From: Bryobacteraceae bacterium
Lineage (GTDB): Bacteria > Acidobacteriota > Terriglobia > Bryobacterales > Bryobacteraceae
DNA length: 64,000 nucleotides
Reading direction: 5' to 3'
Assembly (NCBI GenBank): GCA_025928545.1
Contig: JAICJH010000027.1
Coordinates: forward strand, 1 to 64,000
Below are positions 8,729-18,340 of the stretch, piece after piece. A model generated the notes under the pieces. The model saw only the letters and a list, made by a program, of their open reading frames with translations. It did no database searches and was not told the DNA's origin. Positions within the stretch are counted from its first letter, which is position 1; each line of letters begins with the position of its first letter. Made by a program: the position numbers and the translations under genes.

Positions 8729-9450
8729 TTGCGAGAATCGTTCCCTGTATCGATCTGATGGATGGCAAGGTGGTGCAGCTTGTGCAGGGGCGCGAGAAGG
8801 CGCTCGAAGGGGACAGTCCGGATGAAATGCTGCGCAGGTTCGCGGCGTTTCCACAGATTCAGGTGATCGATCTGGATGCGGCGATGGGCCGTGGCGCCAA
8901 CGATGAGTTGGTGGAAATGCTGGCGTCGAAGGCTATTATTCGCGCGGGCGGCGGAGTTCGGACAGTGGGGCGGGCGGAGACGCTGCTGCGGCAGGGAGCA
9001 TTTCGCGTGATCGTGGGAACGTCGGCGTTCCAGGCGGACGGACCGAATCATTCGTTCTTGTCTGAACTGGCGGCGACGGTGGGGAAGGACAGAATCGTGC
9101 TGGCCCTCGATACCAAAGGCGGGCGGATTGTGATCAAGGGTTGGCAGGAAGCGACGGGTTTCACGGCTGAAGAAGTGATTCATCAGCTGGAGCCGTACTG
9201 TTCGGGGTTCCTCTGCACCTATGTTGATAAGGAAGGCATGATGCAGGGGACGGATCTCGACTGGTTCCGGAGGCTGCGGGCAGCGACCGGGATGGAGATT
9301 ACGGCGGCCGGGGGGATCACCACGATGGAGGATATTCAGGCGCTGTTGGGGATGGAGATCAATTGCGCGGTGGGCATGGCGATATATACGGGGCGGCTGG
9401 ATTTGGCCGAACTGGCGGCGCTTCAATCGGGAGGGCGGGGGAAGGAATAA
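8725..9450 (+). CDS. hisA: ProFAR isomerase
   Basis: A 241-residue TIM-barrel protein starting [18 protein letters not shown], with [26 protein letters not shown] and ITAAGGI segments. This is the HisA pattern: paired Asp residues on strands 1 and 5 and two phosphate loops. It performs the Amadori rearrangement before the HisF step. It is more divergent than hisF, and its N-terminus recalls HisA variants outside the proteobacteria, but context settles the call. It is the last gene of the operon; about 150 bp follow before the next gene, with no clear intrinsic terminator. Confidence 0.93.
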   Translation: MIARIVPCIDLMDGKVVQLVQGREKALEGDSPDEMLRRFAAFPQIQVIDLDAAMGRGANDELVEMLASKAIIRAGGGVRTVGRAETLLRQGAFRVIVGTSAFQADGPNHSFLSELAATVGKDRIVLALDTKGGRIVIKGWQEATGFTAEEVIHQLEPYCSGFLCTYVDKEGMMQGTDLDWFRRLRAATGMEITAAGGITTMEDIQALLGMEINCAVGMAIYTGRLDLAELAALQSGGRGKE

Positions 9451-9599
9451 GTGCGCCAATACCTTTTTTAGGGCGGCGTGATAAAGTACAGCAAAGCAAG
9501 TGCAGTATTCGCAGCTATCCCTGTTTGACTTGAGAAAGAACTCGGTGGACTTTGTCGGTTTGGTCCGCCGGGTGCGACAATTTGGAACGAGGGGGCAAC

Positions 9600-12500
9600 G
9601 TGAGGATCCGCTCAACGGTTTTGGCAGTGGCTGGCGTCTGGATTATGGGGGCGGCATCCGCACTGACTGCGAATGAAACGCTGGACCGCGCACAGCAGAT
9701 GGAAGACGCGGGGACCGCGTCGGGGGCACGCGCTTTGCTGGGACAGGCGGTGCAAAGCGCATCGTCCGATGCGGAACTGCTGACGGGTTACGCGGAGTGC
9801 CTGGAGCGAAGCCACGACAGCGGAGCGCGCGCGGCATTTCGCCGTGCCGCCTCCGAGTGGAAACGTCAGAATAAGACCACGAATGCGGCAACCGCGCAAA
9901 AACGCGCGGTGCTGCTGGACCTGATTGCCGGCGACCGGGCGACAGCCGAGACAGATCTGGTGGAATACCGCGCGCTCGGGGGGAAAGATATCTCGATCCC
10001 CACCGCCGGAAGCTCCGCGCCAACCACGTTCGAGACGGTTACGATTCCGGGGCCATACCGGTCATTCGCCCGCATGGCGGCGCTTTCGCCGGATGCCGGG
10101 CCTGCCGATATTCTGCCCGCGCTGGCGCGCAACGTTATTACAAGTGGATACCAGGCGTCGCGTGGCAGCGATCAGCTGGAATCCACGGAGTACCTCAAGC
10201 TGGTGCAGCGATACCTGGCACAGGTGAAAGAGCTGGATCAACTGGCAGGCCCCGAACACGTTATCAAGGTGCCGAATTGCGAATCGACGCAGACGAACGA
10301 TTTGCTGCGGGTTTTGGGATACCGGATGCGGGGCGGTTGCGGCAGCGAGGTCGTGCTGGAGACGGTGAACGCAGCCCGCGCTTTTTTGACTACGGACTCG
10401 GGGTTTCCGCTGTCGGAGCTGGAGCGGGCGCTTCAGACGGATCGGGCTTTTAATTATCCATACCAGTCCTCTCGCGCGAATGTGATGTATACGGCGGACT
10501 ACTGGATGAACGCCAAAGAAAAGGCGCAGGGTAATTTTCTGGAAGCGCTGCTGGGGGATCCGGCGCTTTGCCGGTTTTATCTCGGGATGTCGCGGATCGA
10601 CCCGGAGACGGCGGATTCGCTGCGGCAGGGGATAGCGACTGTGCGGCTGCGCGGGTTTTCGGCGGTGCTGGATTTTTTCGGTGGCAATTTCCAGATGCGG
10701 CAGGGCAAGGCGGTGGTGCCCGGCGGAGCGAAGTCCGCGGCGGCGTGGGCGGATCTGGCGGGAACCTCTCCGGATAAAGGGGTCGATTTCTTCGACAAAC
10801 TGATGGCGAAGGACGACGGCTGGCTGGCGGGGCTTTACGATTCGCTCTCGCGCATCCGGGGACCGGTGCAGGAGTATCTGACGGATCCGAGCCGCATGAA
10901 GCGCTTTTACGCGGCGGTTCGGGGAAAAGTGACGACGCCGGGTCCGGCGCGACCGGTGTTCAATTCGAACGCGGACATGTTGCTGCTGACGACCAGGCTG
11001 CAACTGGATCGCAACGGTAAAGTCCACGTGCCAGGCGGGCTGGATGTCTGGAAGGCGCTGTTTTCGAAGGGAAGCAAGGAACGGTACGACCTCAAACTCA
11101 GCACGACGGCGCCGAACTGGAAGGATACGGACGACATCATCGAGGCGCTGTTCGCATTGTGCCGCAAGCCGGTGGAGAACGAACCGTTGCGGATTTTCAT
11201 GGCGCTATCGGATATCGACCGAATTCGTACCACTCCGCTGCAGACAGCCACGGTCGAGCGACTGGCTCACGACTGGACAGTTTACAGCGCACAGTACAGC
11301 TTCTTCAGCGAAGTGCCGGATTTGTCGGACCGGACGATCATTGCGTGGATGGATACGGCGGCATCGCTCGACAAAATACGGGACCAGGCATTCCGGCAGG
11401 ATGCGATCGCGACTTATCAGGGGCTGACGGGACTGTGGCAGATTTTCTGCAGGCAGAAGAGTATTCCGGCGGCGCAGGCCGACGGGGCGCTTGTCGCCAT
11501 CACGACGCCGTTCAGCGGACTTAAATCGAGCAGGGAACTCTTCGATGCGGGGCGGACCGGCCTCCGAACTCTGGTGACCGCGGCGGGAGCTACCACGGGC
11601 CCGGTTCAGGAACGCGTGATGGGCTTGCTGGCGGGCGGTTCGAAATCGTCGGACGTGGAAGTTCGCACAGAATTGATCCGGCAGCAGCAGCGCTATTTCG
11701 ATGCACAGGCTTTGTTCTCGCCGGACACGATTTTTGAGCTGGCGGACAATCTGGAGGCGGTGGCGAAAGGCGAGAAACTGAACGCGCAGCTGGCAGCCAG
11801 GCTGGCGGCCAAGGCCAACGATATTCAGATGCCGCGCGCGTCGATGACGTTCGAAGAAAAAGGGTCGCAGGCTTTCGGCTACTGGGTCGATAAGCATATC
11901 GGAGACCAGCGGAAGCTCAATCTGCGGGCAACGATCGACAAGGCGGCGAAGGATCCGGCCAAGCTGGGAGAGATTCGCGGCTTGCTGTCGCCGGCGCTGC
12001 GCGACACGATTGTCGGGTATAACTACATACGCTACGCACCGCCGGGTGCGCAGATTCTGCTCACGAATCCACTCTTTGTACGCGGCCACGATTTTGTGGG
12101 TGCGCAGGGCGGGGACCATGCCTGGCAGCAAACCAGCATGTACGGGAGCGGCTGGCCTTCGAGTGCAGGCGGGCGCCTGATCGGCTCGCTGTCATCGCTG
12201 CCGTATGCGCTGGCGGAGGCGGAGAAGGATTTTCTGGTGCCATCGCAGACGCAGGCTTTGATCTGGGGCGATCTGGTTCCACAGATGATTCTGTCGGCGA
12301 CAATGCCGCGATATTGGGACGTTACGCCGGTGCAGATGCGCTGGGTGTCGACGAGCATCCGTCACGCGGAAGCCATGCTGGCGGAGGCGGCGGTGAATCC
12401 GGAGGTTCGGGGCCGTGTGCTGGAGGCCGTGGGGAATGCGGCGAGCCTGATCCGGTACGATGCGGTGGCGCGGGAAGAGGCGGTGGGAAATGTGCGGGCG

Positions 12501-12956
12501 GCAATCGATTTGCTGACGCCTTCGGAGTTGTATCTGGTTGGGCAAAGCCTGCAGGAAAACGCGCCGGAGCTGGCGCATTTGCAAAAGGTGGCGGCCGACC
12601 AGGTGAACAGTGAAGCGATCTCGCATGCGTGGGGTACGTCGAAGCCGACGCTGACGAACTCGTACCGGCAGGAACTTCTGAACCTGAAGACTTTTCCGAC
12701 GCTGATGGGTTATTCGAGCCGCATCATGGCTGAGAGCTGGGAGTCGAATCAACTGTACTGGGCTGCGATTGGCTACGAGATGGGCTTAGAGCCGGCCCGG
12801 CTGGCGCTGGTGGTTCCGCAGTGGACGCAGCTCACGGTAGAACGGATTTTTGCTTCGCATCTGGAGGACTGGCCCGCGCTGCTGCGCAGTTTGAGGTCGG
12901 TGGGTGAAGATGCGCGCGCGGGTAAATTGAAGGAAATAGCGAGGAACGGACAGTGA
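9600..12956 (+). CDS. Large exported protein of unknown function
   Basis: A protein of about 1118 residues that I do not recognise. The start chosen is GTG at 9600, preceded by GAGGGGG; the N-terminus is then a clear signal peptide (VRIRSTVLAVAGVWIMG, then alanines). Residues about 30-130 resemble helical TPR-like packing (AGTASGARALLGQAVQSA and similar). The rest is mixed and lacks recognisable catalytic motifs or further membrane segments. Its stop overlaps the GTG of the VWFA-related gene, so the two proteins are probably made together. A periplasmic or cell-surface role is likely. Confidence 0.72.
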   Translation: MRIRSTVLAVAGVWIMGAASALTANETLDRAQQMEDAGTASGARALLGQAVQSASSDAELLTGYAECLERSHDSGARAAFRRAASEWKRQNKTTNAATAQKRAVLLDLIAGDRATAETDLVEYRALGGKDISIPTAGSSAPTTFETVTIPGPYRSFARMAALSPDAGPADILPALARNVITSGYQASRGSDQLESTEYLKLVQRYLAQVKELDQLAGPEHVIKVPNCESTQTNDLLRVLGYRMRGGCGSEVVLETVNAARAFLTTDSGFPLSELERALQTDRAFNYPYQSSRANVMYTADYWMNAKEKAQGNFLEALLGDPALCRFYLGMSRIDPETADSLRQGIATVRLRGFSAVLDFFGGNFQMRQGKAVVPGGAKSAAAWADLAGTSPDKGVDFFDKLMAKDDGWLAGLYDSLSRIRGPVQEYLTDPSRMKRFYAAVRGKVTTPGPARPVFNSNADMLLLTTRLQLDRNGKVHVPGGLDVWKALFSKGSKERYDLKLSTTAPNWKDTDDIIEALFALCRKPVENEPLRIFMALSDIDRIRTTPLQTATVERLAHDWTVYSAQYSFFSEVPDLSDRTIIAWMDTAASLDKIRDQAFRQDAIATYQGLTGLWQIFCRQKSIPAAQADGALVAITTPFSGLKSSRELFDAGRTGLRTLVTAAGATTGPVQERVMGLLAGGSKSSDVEVRTELIRQQQRYFDAQALFSPDTIFELADNLEAVAKGEKLNAQLAARLAAKANDIQMPRASMTFEEKGSQAFGYWVDKHIGDQRKLNLRATIDKAAKDPAKLGEIRGLLSPALRDTIVGYNYIRYAPPGAQILLTNPLFVRGHDFVGAQGGDHAWQQTSMYGSGWPSSAGGRLIGSLSSLPYALAEAEKDFLVPSQTQALIWGDLVPQMILSATMPRYWDVTPVQMRWVSTSIRHAEAMLAEAAVNPEVRGRVLEAVGNAASLIRYDAVAREEAVGNVRAAIDLLTPSELYLVGQSLQENAPELAHLQKVAADQVNSEAISHAWGTSKPTLTNSYRQELLNLKTFPTLMGYSSRIMAESWESNQLYWAAIGYEMGLEPARLALVVPQWTQLTVERIFASHLEDWPALLRSLRSVGEDARAGKLKEIARNGQ

Positions 12957-13972
12957 GCCAGAAGCGGAATCGGAAATTAATTACCTTTCTGGGCGGCGGC
13001 GCCGCTGTTATTGCGACGAGCGCCTGGCTGCTGGCTCAGGAACCCGTAGTGCCTGTGTTCCACGCAAAGGTGGATCTTGTCGTATTGACCTTCACGGTTA
13101 CCGACAGCAAAGGGAAGTACGTCAACGGGCTGAAGCCAACCGATTTCCGTATCACGGAAGACGGGATTCCGCAGAAGCTTTCGACGTTTGCGGAGGGCGA
13201 CCGACCGGCCATGGAAGTGGGGGAAGGCGGGGTGCTGAAGCCGATTTCGCCGCAATCCGCCGCCGCAGTGGCGGCAGCCAATTCCGCCGAAAAGGCGCCG
13301 GATACATTCGCCGGGACCAGTGTGTTCGTTCTGTTCGACACGAGCAACTTCATGTACCGCGGGTTTGTATACGCGGAGGATGCGATCGGCGATTTCATTC
13401 GCGGCCTGGATAAGGCGGATTCCGTGGCCGTGTATACGTTCAGCCGGAATCTATCGCGCGCTTCGGAGCTGTCGGCGGATCATCAGAATGCCATCAGCGG
13501 ATTGCGGACGGCCGTGGCGGGAGACGATACGGCGCTTTATAACGGGCTGCTGCTGGGGCTGCGCGATGCGGCGAAAGTGCCGGGGCGCAAGGTGATTATC
13601 GTGTTCTCGAACGGCCCCGACAACGCTAGCATGGTGGCTCCGGACGATGTGCGAACTGTGGCGGAAGACGAAGGGATTCCGATTTACGTGATCTCGACGA
13701 ATGACGTGAACAAGGATCCGATTTCGAGCAGTGTTTTCCGCCGTATTACTTCGAGCACCGGCGGGAAGGCTTATTGGGCCAAGACCTGGCAGAAGCAGGT
13801 GGAAGCGTTCGATGCGATCCGCGAGGACATCGGGAATTCGTATGCGCTGACGTATTATCCGGCGGCGAATCCGAATGAGGGCTTCCGCAAGATCAATATT
13901 GAGATCGTTTCGGACACGGCTAAGAAGTATCGTGTTCGTGCGCGACCGGGATATCGGCCGCGCAGCTACTAG
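12953..13972 (+). CDS. VWFA-related secreted protein (acidobacterial type)
   Basis: A 339-residue protein with an N-terminal hydrophobic anchor/signal (residues about 8-28), then the segment FHAKVDLVVLTFTVTDSKGKYV followed by DFRITEDG. This is the signature of the VWFA-related family abundant in Acidobacteria (TIGR03436). A von Willebrand A fold follows from about residue 120: VFVLFDTSN at the MIDAS position, then VIIVFSNGPDN and IPIYVIST. The MIDAS reads DTSNF, not DxSxS, so metal binding may be altered. The partner is the large exported protein upstream (GTGA overlap). The function is unknown; adhesion or protein binding is plausible. Confidence 0.88.
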   Translation: MSQKRNRKLITFLGGGAAVIATSAWLLAQEPVVPVFHAKVDLVVLTFTVTDSKGKYVNGLKPTDFRITEDGIPQKLSTFAEGDRPAMEVGEGGVLKPISPQSAAAVAAANSAEKAPDTFAGTSVFVLFDTSNFMYRGFVYAEDAIGDFIRGLDKADSVAVYTFSRNLSRASELSADHQNAISGLRTAVAGDDTALYNGLLLGLRDAAKVPGRKVIIVFSNGPDNASMVAPDDVRTVAEDEGIPIYVISTNDVNKDPISSSVFRRITSSTGGKAYWAKTWQKQVEAFDAIREDIGNSYALTYYPAANPNEGFRKINIEIVSDTAKKYRVRARPGYRPRSY

Positions 13973-13994
13973 CATTAAGCGGAAAAACCAAATA

Positions 13995-14023
13995 GCCGCC
14001 GATGAACGCAGATGGACGCCGAT
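13995..14023. repeat. Intergenic repeat-like element with two 10-bp units
   Basis: GATGAACGCA (14001-14010) is followed directly by GATGGACGCC (14011-14020), identical at 8 of 10 positions, with related flanks. The phrase resembles a short intergenic repeat that I recall from many bacterial genomes. Whether copies exist elsewhere in this genome cannot be told from one window. Confidence 0.45.
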
Positions 14024-14054
14024 CAGGCCTTTGTTTTCGGGCCCCCTGATCGGC
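14018..14054. terminator. Hairpin between convergent genes
   Basis: GCCGATCAGG (14018-14027) and CCTGATCGGC (14045-14054) are perfect complements with a 17-nt loop. It lies between the convergent ends of the VWFA-related gene and the TPR lipoprotein gene, so it could serve both strands. No T-run follows on either side, so termination is uncertain. Confidence 0.5.
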
Positions 14055-14061
14055 TATGCGC

Positions 14062-16419
14062 TTACTTGAGGCTGGCTTCCAGTGTGCGGATCTGAGCTTC
14101 GAGCGACTTCTGCGGTCTGTTCGCCAGCGCCACCTCACATTCCGCCTTCGCATTGATCTTGTCGCCCTTCTGGTTCAGGGCCATCGCGTAGTGGTAGTGG
14201 TAAATGGGATTCAGCGGCGCCTGAGTGACGAGGTGTTTAAACTCTTCGACGGCACTGTCGGTGATGTTCTTCTTGAGATAAATCCAGCCGATCGTATCGC
14301 TGACTTCGAGGAAGTTTGGCAGTCTCTGCTTGGCGTCATTGGCGTATTTCATGGCGAGATTCAGGTCGCCTTTGGTTTCGGTAATCAGATAGGCCAGATT
14401 ATTCAGGGCCAGGGGATTGTTCTGATCGATTTTCAGCGTCTTCTCGTAGTAGATGCGGGCGCTGGGTAAATTCTGGGTAGCTTCGTACAGGAGCGCCAGA
14501 TTGGTGGCGATTGCAGCGTTATCAGGCAAGGCTTTAGCCGCCTTTTCCATGAACTCAATGCTTTTCGGGAAATCGCCCTTATAGCGATAGGATTCGCCGA
14601 TTCGGCTCCACAGGTCGCCTTTGATCTTCAGGTCGGAAACTCCGTCGGCCAGGGCGGTGTATGTGGCAATAGCCGGGTCAAACTGACGTGCCGACATCTG
14701 CGCATTGCCCAGTTCCCGCTGCATCTGGAAGGAGGGCGTCTTCTGCGCGGCCTGACGAATCAGATCGACACTCTTGTCCGCCTGACCATCCATCAGGAGA
14801 GCCTTGGATTCACCGAGCAGGCCGCGAATGTTCTGTGGCGCGGCTTCATAGGCGCGGCGGAAGTGATCGAGCGCGTCTTTGGTCTTCTTCTGGTTGAGGT
14901 CGAGAACACCCATTTCCAGCAGGGTTTCGACCTGTTTCGGATCTTTTTCGAGGACTTCGTTCAGAAGCTTGCGGGCCTCGTCGTACTTGCCGAGGCGCTG
15001 TAGCGCGGCGGCCATCATGACCCTGCCCTGGACGCTATCGGGCCGGGCTTTCAGGATCTCTCCGGCAGCCTGGACGGCTCCATCGAAATCGTTCTTGACG
15101 ATTGCCACCTGGGTCTGGGCATAACGGGCGGGCAGATAACCCGGATTCAGGTCGACGCACTTGTCAAACTGCTGCCTGGCCTGTTCGTACAGGCCTTTGG
15201 CAAAATAGGCCCGTCCGAGGTTAAAGCGGGCGACCCAATTATTTGGCCTCGCGATGACAACAGACTGGAGGACAGCCTCCGCTTCACTGATCTGGTTCTT
15301 ATCGAGCATGAAGGTAGCCCTCAAGCCGAGAGCTTCGGGATCCTTGGGGTCGGCGTGCAGGATCTCATCATTCTTCGCCTGCGCCATGGTGGCATTCCCC
15401 TGGCGGATATAGACTTCAATCTCTTGTTTCAGGTATGTGTTTCTTCTGTCGGAATCGGCCTTGATGCCATCTTCATAGGCTTTCAATGCGCTATCGAACT
15501 GATTCACGCGGACAAAGAAGGAACCAGCCTGCAGATAGGCATCCGGGAACAACTTGAGGTTCTTTTCCATGTCCACGAGCAGGGCGATCAAATCGTCCTG
15601 GCGTTTGGTCGCGAAATAAAATTGTGCGAGGGTTAACCGGAGACTGGTGTCTTTAGGAACCGCCGCCATGGCGCTTTTCAGCGTGGCTTCGGCTTCGGGC
15701 AGCTTTTTTTGGCCGACATAGATCTTGTAGAGCTCATAGTAGCCGTTGAGATTGAGCTTATCCTTGTCGATGAGCGTCTTGAAAACCGTTTCTGCCTCGG
15801 CTGCTTCGCCGTCGAGCGCCAGGGTACGGCCCAGCGCGAGAGTGATAACGTAATCGCCCGGTTTTGAATTGAGGGCGGTTCTGTATTCCTGGATTGCTTT
15901 GCCTACGCTCTGTTTAGCATCGGGGCCGTTCCCGGCTTTCAGCAACTGGCCGGCGGAAAGCAGCGCAATGTCACCTCTGAGCTTATGGCCTTCCCATGAG
16001 GAAGGATTGCTCTTGAGCAGACCGTCCACCATGGGCTGCACTTCCTTCATGACCGAGGTCGGATCTTTCGCGTTCTGTGCCGAAATGAGCATGATCTCCG
16101 CGAGCTTCAGCGTGGCGTCGTTCAATTCGGGCGACCCCGGCTTCTGTGTGCCGAGCAGTTCGTATGCGCGGCGCAACATCTGATAGGCATTGGGCGGCTG
16201 CTGTAAGTCCAGATCCACCAGCGCGAGACGGTAGTAGGCCTCACCGAAACGGCGATCTGCTTCAATCGCCTTCCGATAGTAGATGTTGGCCTCTTTGTAG
16301 CGTTTTTGCTGGTAGTATTTGTTCCCGCTATCGAGGTACTTCTGCTTCAGATATTGGGGGTCCCGATTGCAGGAGACAAGCGCCAGGGCGGTTAATAAGA
16401 CAAAAATCAGATGTCGCAT
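14062..16419 (-). CDS. TPR-repeat lipoprotein
   Basis: A protein of about 785 residues. The start at 16419 gives a lipoprotein signal: MRHLIFVLLTALALVSC, with the lipobox cysteine at residue 17. The remainder is a long series of tetratricopeptide repeats (for example GNKYYQQKRYKEANIYYRKA and repeated A/L/Y-rich 34-residue units). The ORF extends 21 residues further upstream without a signal, which is rejected. It is likely an outer- or inner-membrane-anchored scaffold. The size and TPR-lipoprotein layout recall PrsT-like proteins of PEP-CTERM/exosortase systems, and PEP-CTERM proteins occur in this window, but that specific link is only a suggestion. Confidence 0.85.
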   Translation of the reverse strand: MRHLIFVLLTALALVSCNRDPQYLKQKYLDSGNKYYQQKRYKEANIYYRKAIEADRRFGEAYYRLALVDLDLQQPPNAYQMLRRAYELLGTQKPGSPELNDATLKLAEIMLISAQNAKDPTSVMKEVQPMVDGLLKSNPSSWEGHKLRGDIALLSAGQLLKAGNGPDAKQSVGKAIQEYRTALNSKPGDYVITLALGRTLALDGEAAEAETVFKTLIDKDKLNLNGYYELYKIYVGQKKLPEAEATLKSAMAAVPKDTSLRLTLAQFYFATKRQDDLIALLVDMEKNLKLFPDAYLQAGSFFVRVNQFDSALKAYEDGIKADSDRRNTYLKQEIEVYIRQGNATMAQAKNDEILHADPKDPEALGLRATFMLDKNQISEAEAVLQSVVIARPNNWVARFNLGRAYFAKGLYEQARQQFDKCVDLNPGYLPARYAQTQVAIVKNDFDGAVQAAGEILKARPDSVQGRVMMAAALQRLGKYDEARKLLNEVLEKDPKQVETLLEMGVLDLNQKKTKDALDHFRRAYEAAPQNIRGLLGESKALLMDGQADKSVDLIRQAAQKTPSFQMQRELGNAQMSARQFDPAIATYTALADGVSDLKIKGDLWSRIGESYRYKGDFPKSIEFMEKAAKALPDNAAIATNLALLYEATQNLPSARIYYEKTLKIDQNNPLALNNLAYLITETKGDLNLAMKYANDAKQRLPNFLEVSDTIGWIYLKKNITDSAVEEFKHLVTQAPLNPIYHYHYAMALNQKGDKINAKAECEVALANRPQKSLEAQIRTLEASLK

Positions 16420-16509
16420 GGGAATTGACCTTTTCCATTGTCCTATAAACCAGGCAGCGACGGACGTTAAAGTACTATCCATCCGGCCTAGTACCCCCTG
16501 AAAATACCC

Positions 16510-17349
16510 TTAGACCGGCTTGAGTGTCGCTAAAAGTGCGATAGCGGCCCGAATGTCCTTCATTCGGCGGGCAGGATCGCTCGATTCGCGTTCTATTGAG
16601 AGCGCGCCTTTGTATCCGATATCGCGTAGTTTGTCCAGAAAACGCCCGACTCCGACGGATCCGGCACCCAAAGCTGTTTCTTTTCCGAGCGCGCCTGGGC
16701 GACCGCGTTCCGGCCAATCGCCGTCTTTGCAATGAACTGAAATGACGTGGGTTGCGAGCACGCCCAGAGCTTCAATCGGGTCGCCGGTGCCATACAGGAT
16801 CATATTGGCGGGGTCGAAGTTTATGCCGAGGTTGGGACGATCGACATCGTTCAGGAACGCGAGCAGCACGTTGGCCGGCTCCTGCCCCGTTTCGAGGGCA
16901 AAAGTCTGTTGCCGGGCTGCCGCATAGTCGCAAATTCGGCGCACCATGTCGCGGACGGCGAGGTAATCGGCGTCGGTGGGAGATTCGGGAACGAAACCAA
17001 TATGGGTGGCGATCCCAAGGGCGGAGATGGTGGTTGCGAAATCGCTGACCGCCATGGTTCGGCGCTCTCGCTCATCTCTTGTGGCCCGGGGTATGAAACC
17101 CACGGTTTGCTGGACAGTAGGGATATCGGCGTAGCTTTCGCCTGAGTAGGCGGCGAAAACGGTAAAGACGCGGAAATTGGCAGCCCGGAGCGCATCGCGC
17201 CATTGGGGGGCGCATGAAAGGTCGAGATCGCCGGGGATGCCCAATTGCCCGGAATGGATGCCGAGAGCGGTGAGTTCGGCGAGGGTTTGAGCGGGATCGC
17301 GGCCCGCCCAGAACATCACGGCGGTTTCAAAGGGTTGAGGTGTTTGCAT
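16510..17349 (-). CDS. Sugar phosphate isomerase/epimerase-like TIM barrel
   Basis: A 279-residue protein of the xylose isomerase-like (AP endonuclease 2) superfamily. Metal-ligand candidates appear in order at strand ends: the Glu in ALETGQE, the Asp in INFDPANM, the His in ISVHCKDGDW and the Glu in LSIERES. This is the usual pattern for divalent-metal sugar epimerases. Its 5' end overlaps the preceding oxidoreductase gene by 23 bp, a pairing common in inositol or sugar catabolism. The substrate is not evident. Confidence 0.88.
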   Translation of the reverse strand: MQTPQPFETAVMFWAGRDPAQTLAELTALGIHSGQLGIPGDLDLSCAPQWRDALRAANFRVFTVFAAYSGESYADIPTVQQTVGFIPRATRDERERRTMAVSDFATTISALGIATHIGFVPESPTDADYLAVRDMVRRICDYAAARQQTFALETGQEPANVLLAFLNDVDRPNLGINFDPANMILYGTGDPIEALGVLATHVISVHCKDGDWPERGRPGALGKETALGAGSVGVGRFLDKLRDIGYKGALSIERESSDPARRMKDIRAAIALLATLKPV

Positions 17350-18340
17350 GTGAATTTCTTTCGCGCGATTCTACAAGTTCCTGGATCAGGGCCACAGCCA
17401 TGGCGGACTGAGCCGGCGGGCATCGTACCGGCTGGGTTTCGTTGGCTACGCAGTCCGCGAAATAGGCCAGCTCGGCTTCGAAGGCGTCTTTCTCCCCCAG
17501 CGGGATTGAGATTGCTTCGCCCGACTCGCTATATTGCCGAAAATCGTTGGCAGCACTCGACCAATCGAAAGTGGCGGCGTCGGTGGTGACGGTGAACTCC
17601 ATGGAAAACGGATAGGAATCGGGGTGGTGCCAGCCGCCGCTGATGACGACGGGGCCGAGGTCTGGATAGCTCAGGTCCGCATGAATCACGTCGATGCCGC
17701 GGGCAAGATCCCGGTGACCGCGGGCGTGTACGGATTCGGGCATGCCCCAGAGGGAGATGCAAAAGTCGGCATCGTGAATGAGGAGGTCCATGATGCCGCC
17801 ACCGCTGCGGGCAGGGTCTTTCAGCCATGGACTCCATTTCGGAGCGGCGCACCGGCGGCGAAAAAAGGCGGAACGGACGAGCGGATTTTCGTGTACCGAG
17901 CGGGTGAGTTGTTCATACGCCGGGAAGAAGCGCAGAACGTGCGCGGCCATGAGAATCCGCCGGCTCGTCGCGGCTTCGTGGATCAGGGCTTCCGCTGTGG
18001 CCGAGTCGAGCGAGATCGGTTTTTCGGTCAACACATGCTTGCCGGCGCGAAGAGCCGCGGTCGCGGCGGGCGCGTGCTGGTCGGTGGGGAGGCAGATATC
18101 GACTGCATCAATGGCGGGGTCGGCCAGAGCTTCCTCGATTGTGAGGTAGCAGCGAAGATCGGAGAAGTCGAATTGCCGGACGCCGCCGGCCAGATTGCCT
18201 CCGACCATTGAGAGATCACCGGTGAGCCGGCGGGGATCGGCGTCCACAACGGCATGGAGGCGGACGCCGGGCATTTTCCGCCACGCCTGGAGGTGCGTGA
18301 CACCCATGAAGCCCAGACCGACGACGGCGATGTTGATCAT
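17327..18340 (-). CDS. Gfo/Idh/MocA family oxidoreductase
   Basis: A 337-residue NAD(P)-dependent dehydrogenase. The Rossmann fingerprint is AVVGLGFMGVTHLQAW at the N-terminus, and the family motif EKPISLDSATA carries the conserved Lys. The C-terminal half has the substrate domain with GGGIMDLLIHDADF, containing the catalytic Asp/His region. There is no twin-arginine signal, so it is cytoplasmic. It has an ATGA overlap with the upstream phosphatase gene and overlaps the isomerase-like gene downstream. Sugar or cyclitol oxidation is expected. Confidence 0.9.
   Translation of the reverse strand: MINIAVVGLGFMGVTHLQAWRKMPGVRLHAVVDADPRRLTGDLSMVGGNLAGGVRQFDFSDLRCYLTIEEALADPAIDAVDICLPTDQHAPAATAALRAGKHVLTEKPISLDSATAEALIHEAATSRRILMAAHVLRFFPAYEQLTRSVHENPLVRSAFFRRRCAAPKWSPWLKDPARSGGGIMDLLIHDADFCISLWGMPESVHARGHRDLARGIDVIHADLSYPDLGPVVISGGWHHPDSYPFSMEFTVTTDAATFDWSSAANDFRQYSESGEAISIPLGEKDAFEAELAYFADCVANETQPVRCPPAQSAMAVALIQELVESRERNSHANTSTL

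Noticed and set aside
9451..9599. Terminator and promoter between hisA and the large exported protein
   Set aside because: TTGACT at 9525 looks like a -35 box, but no acceptable -10 hexamer lies 16-18 bp on, and the GC stem near 9455-9478 is weak.
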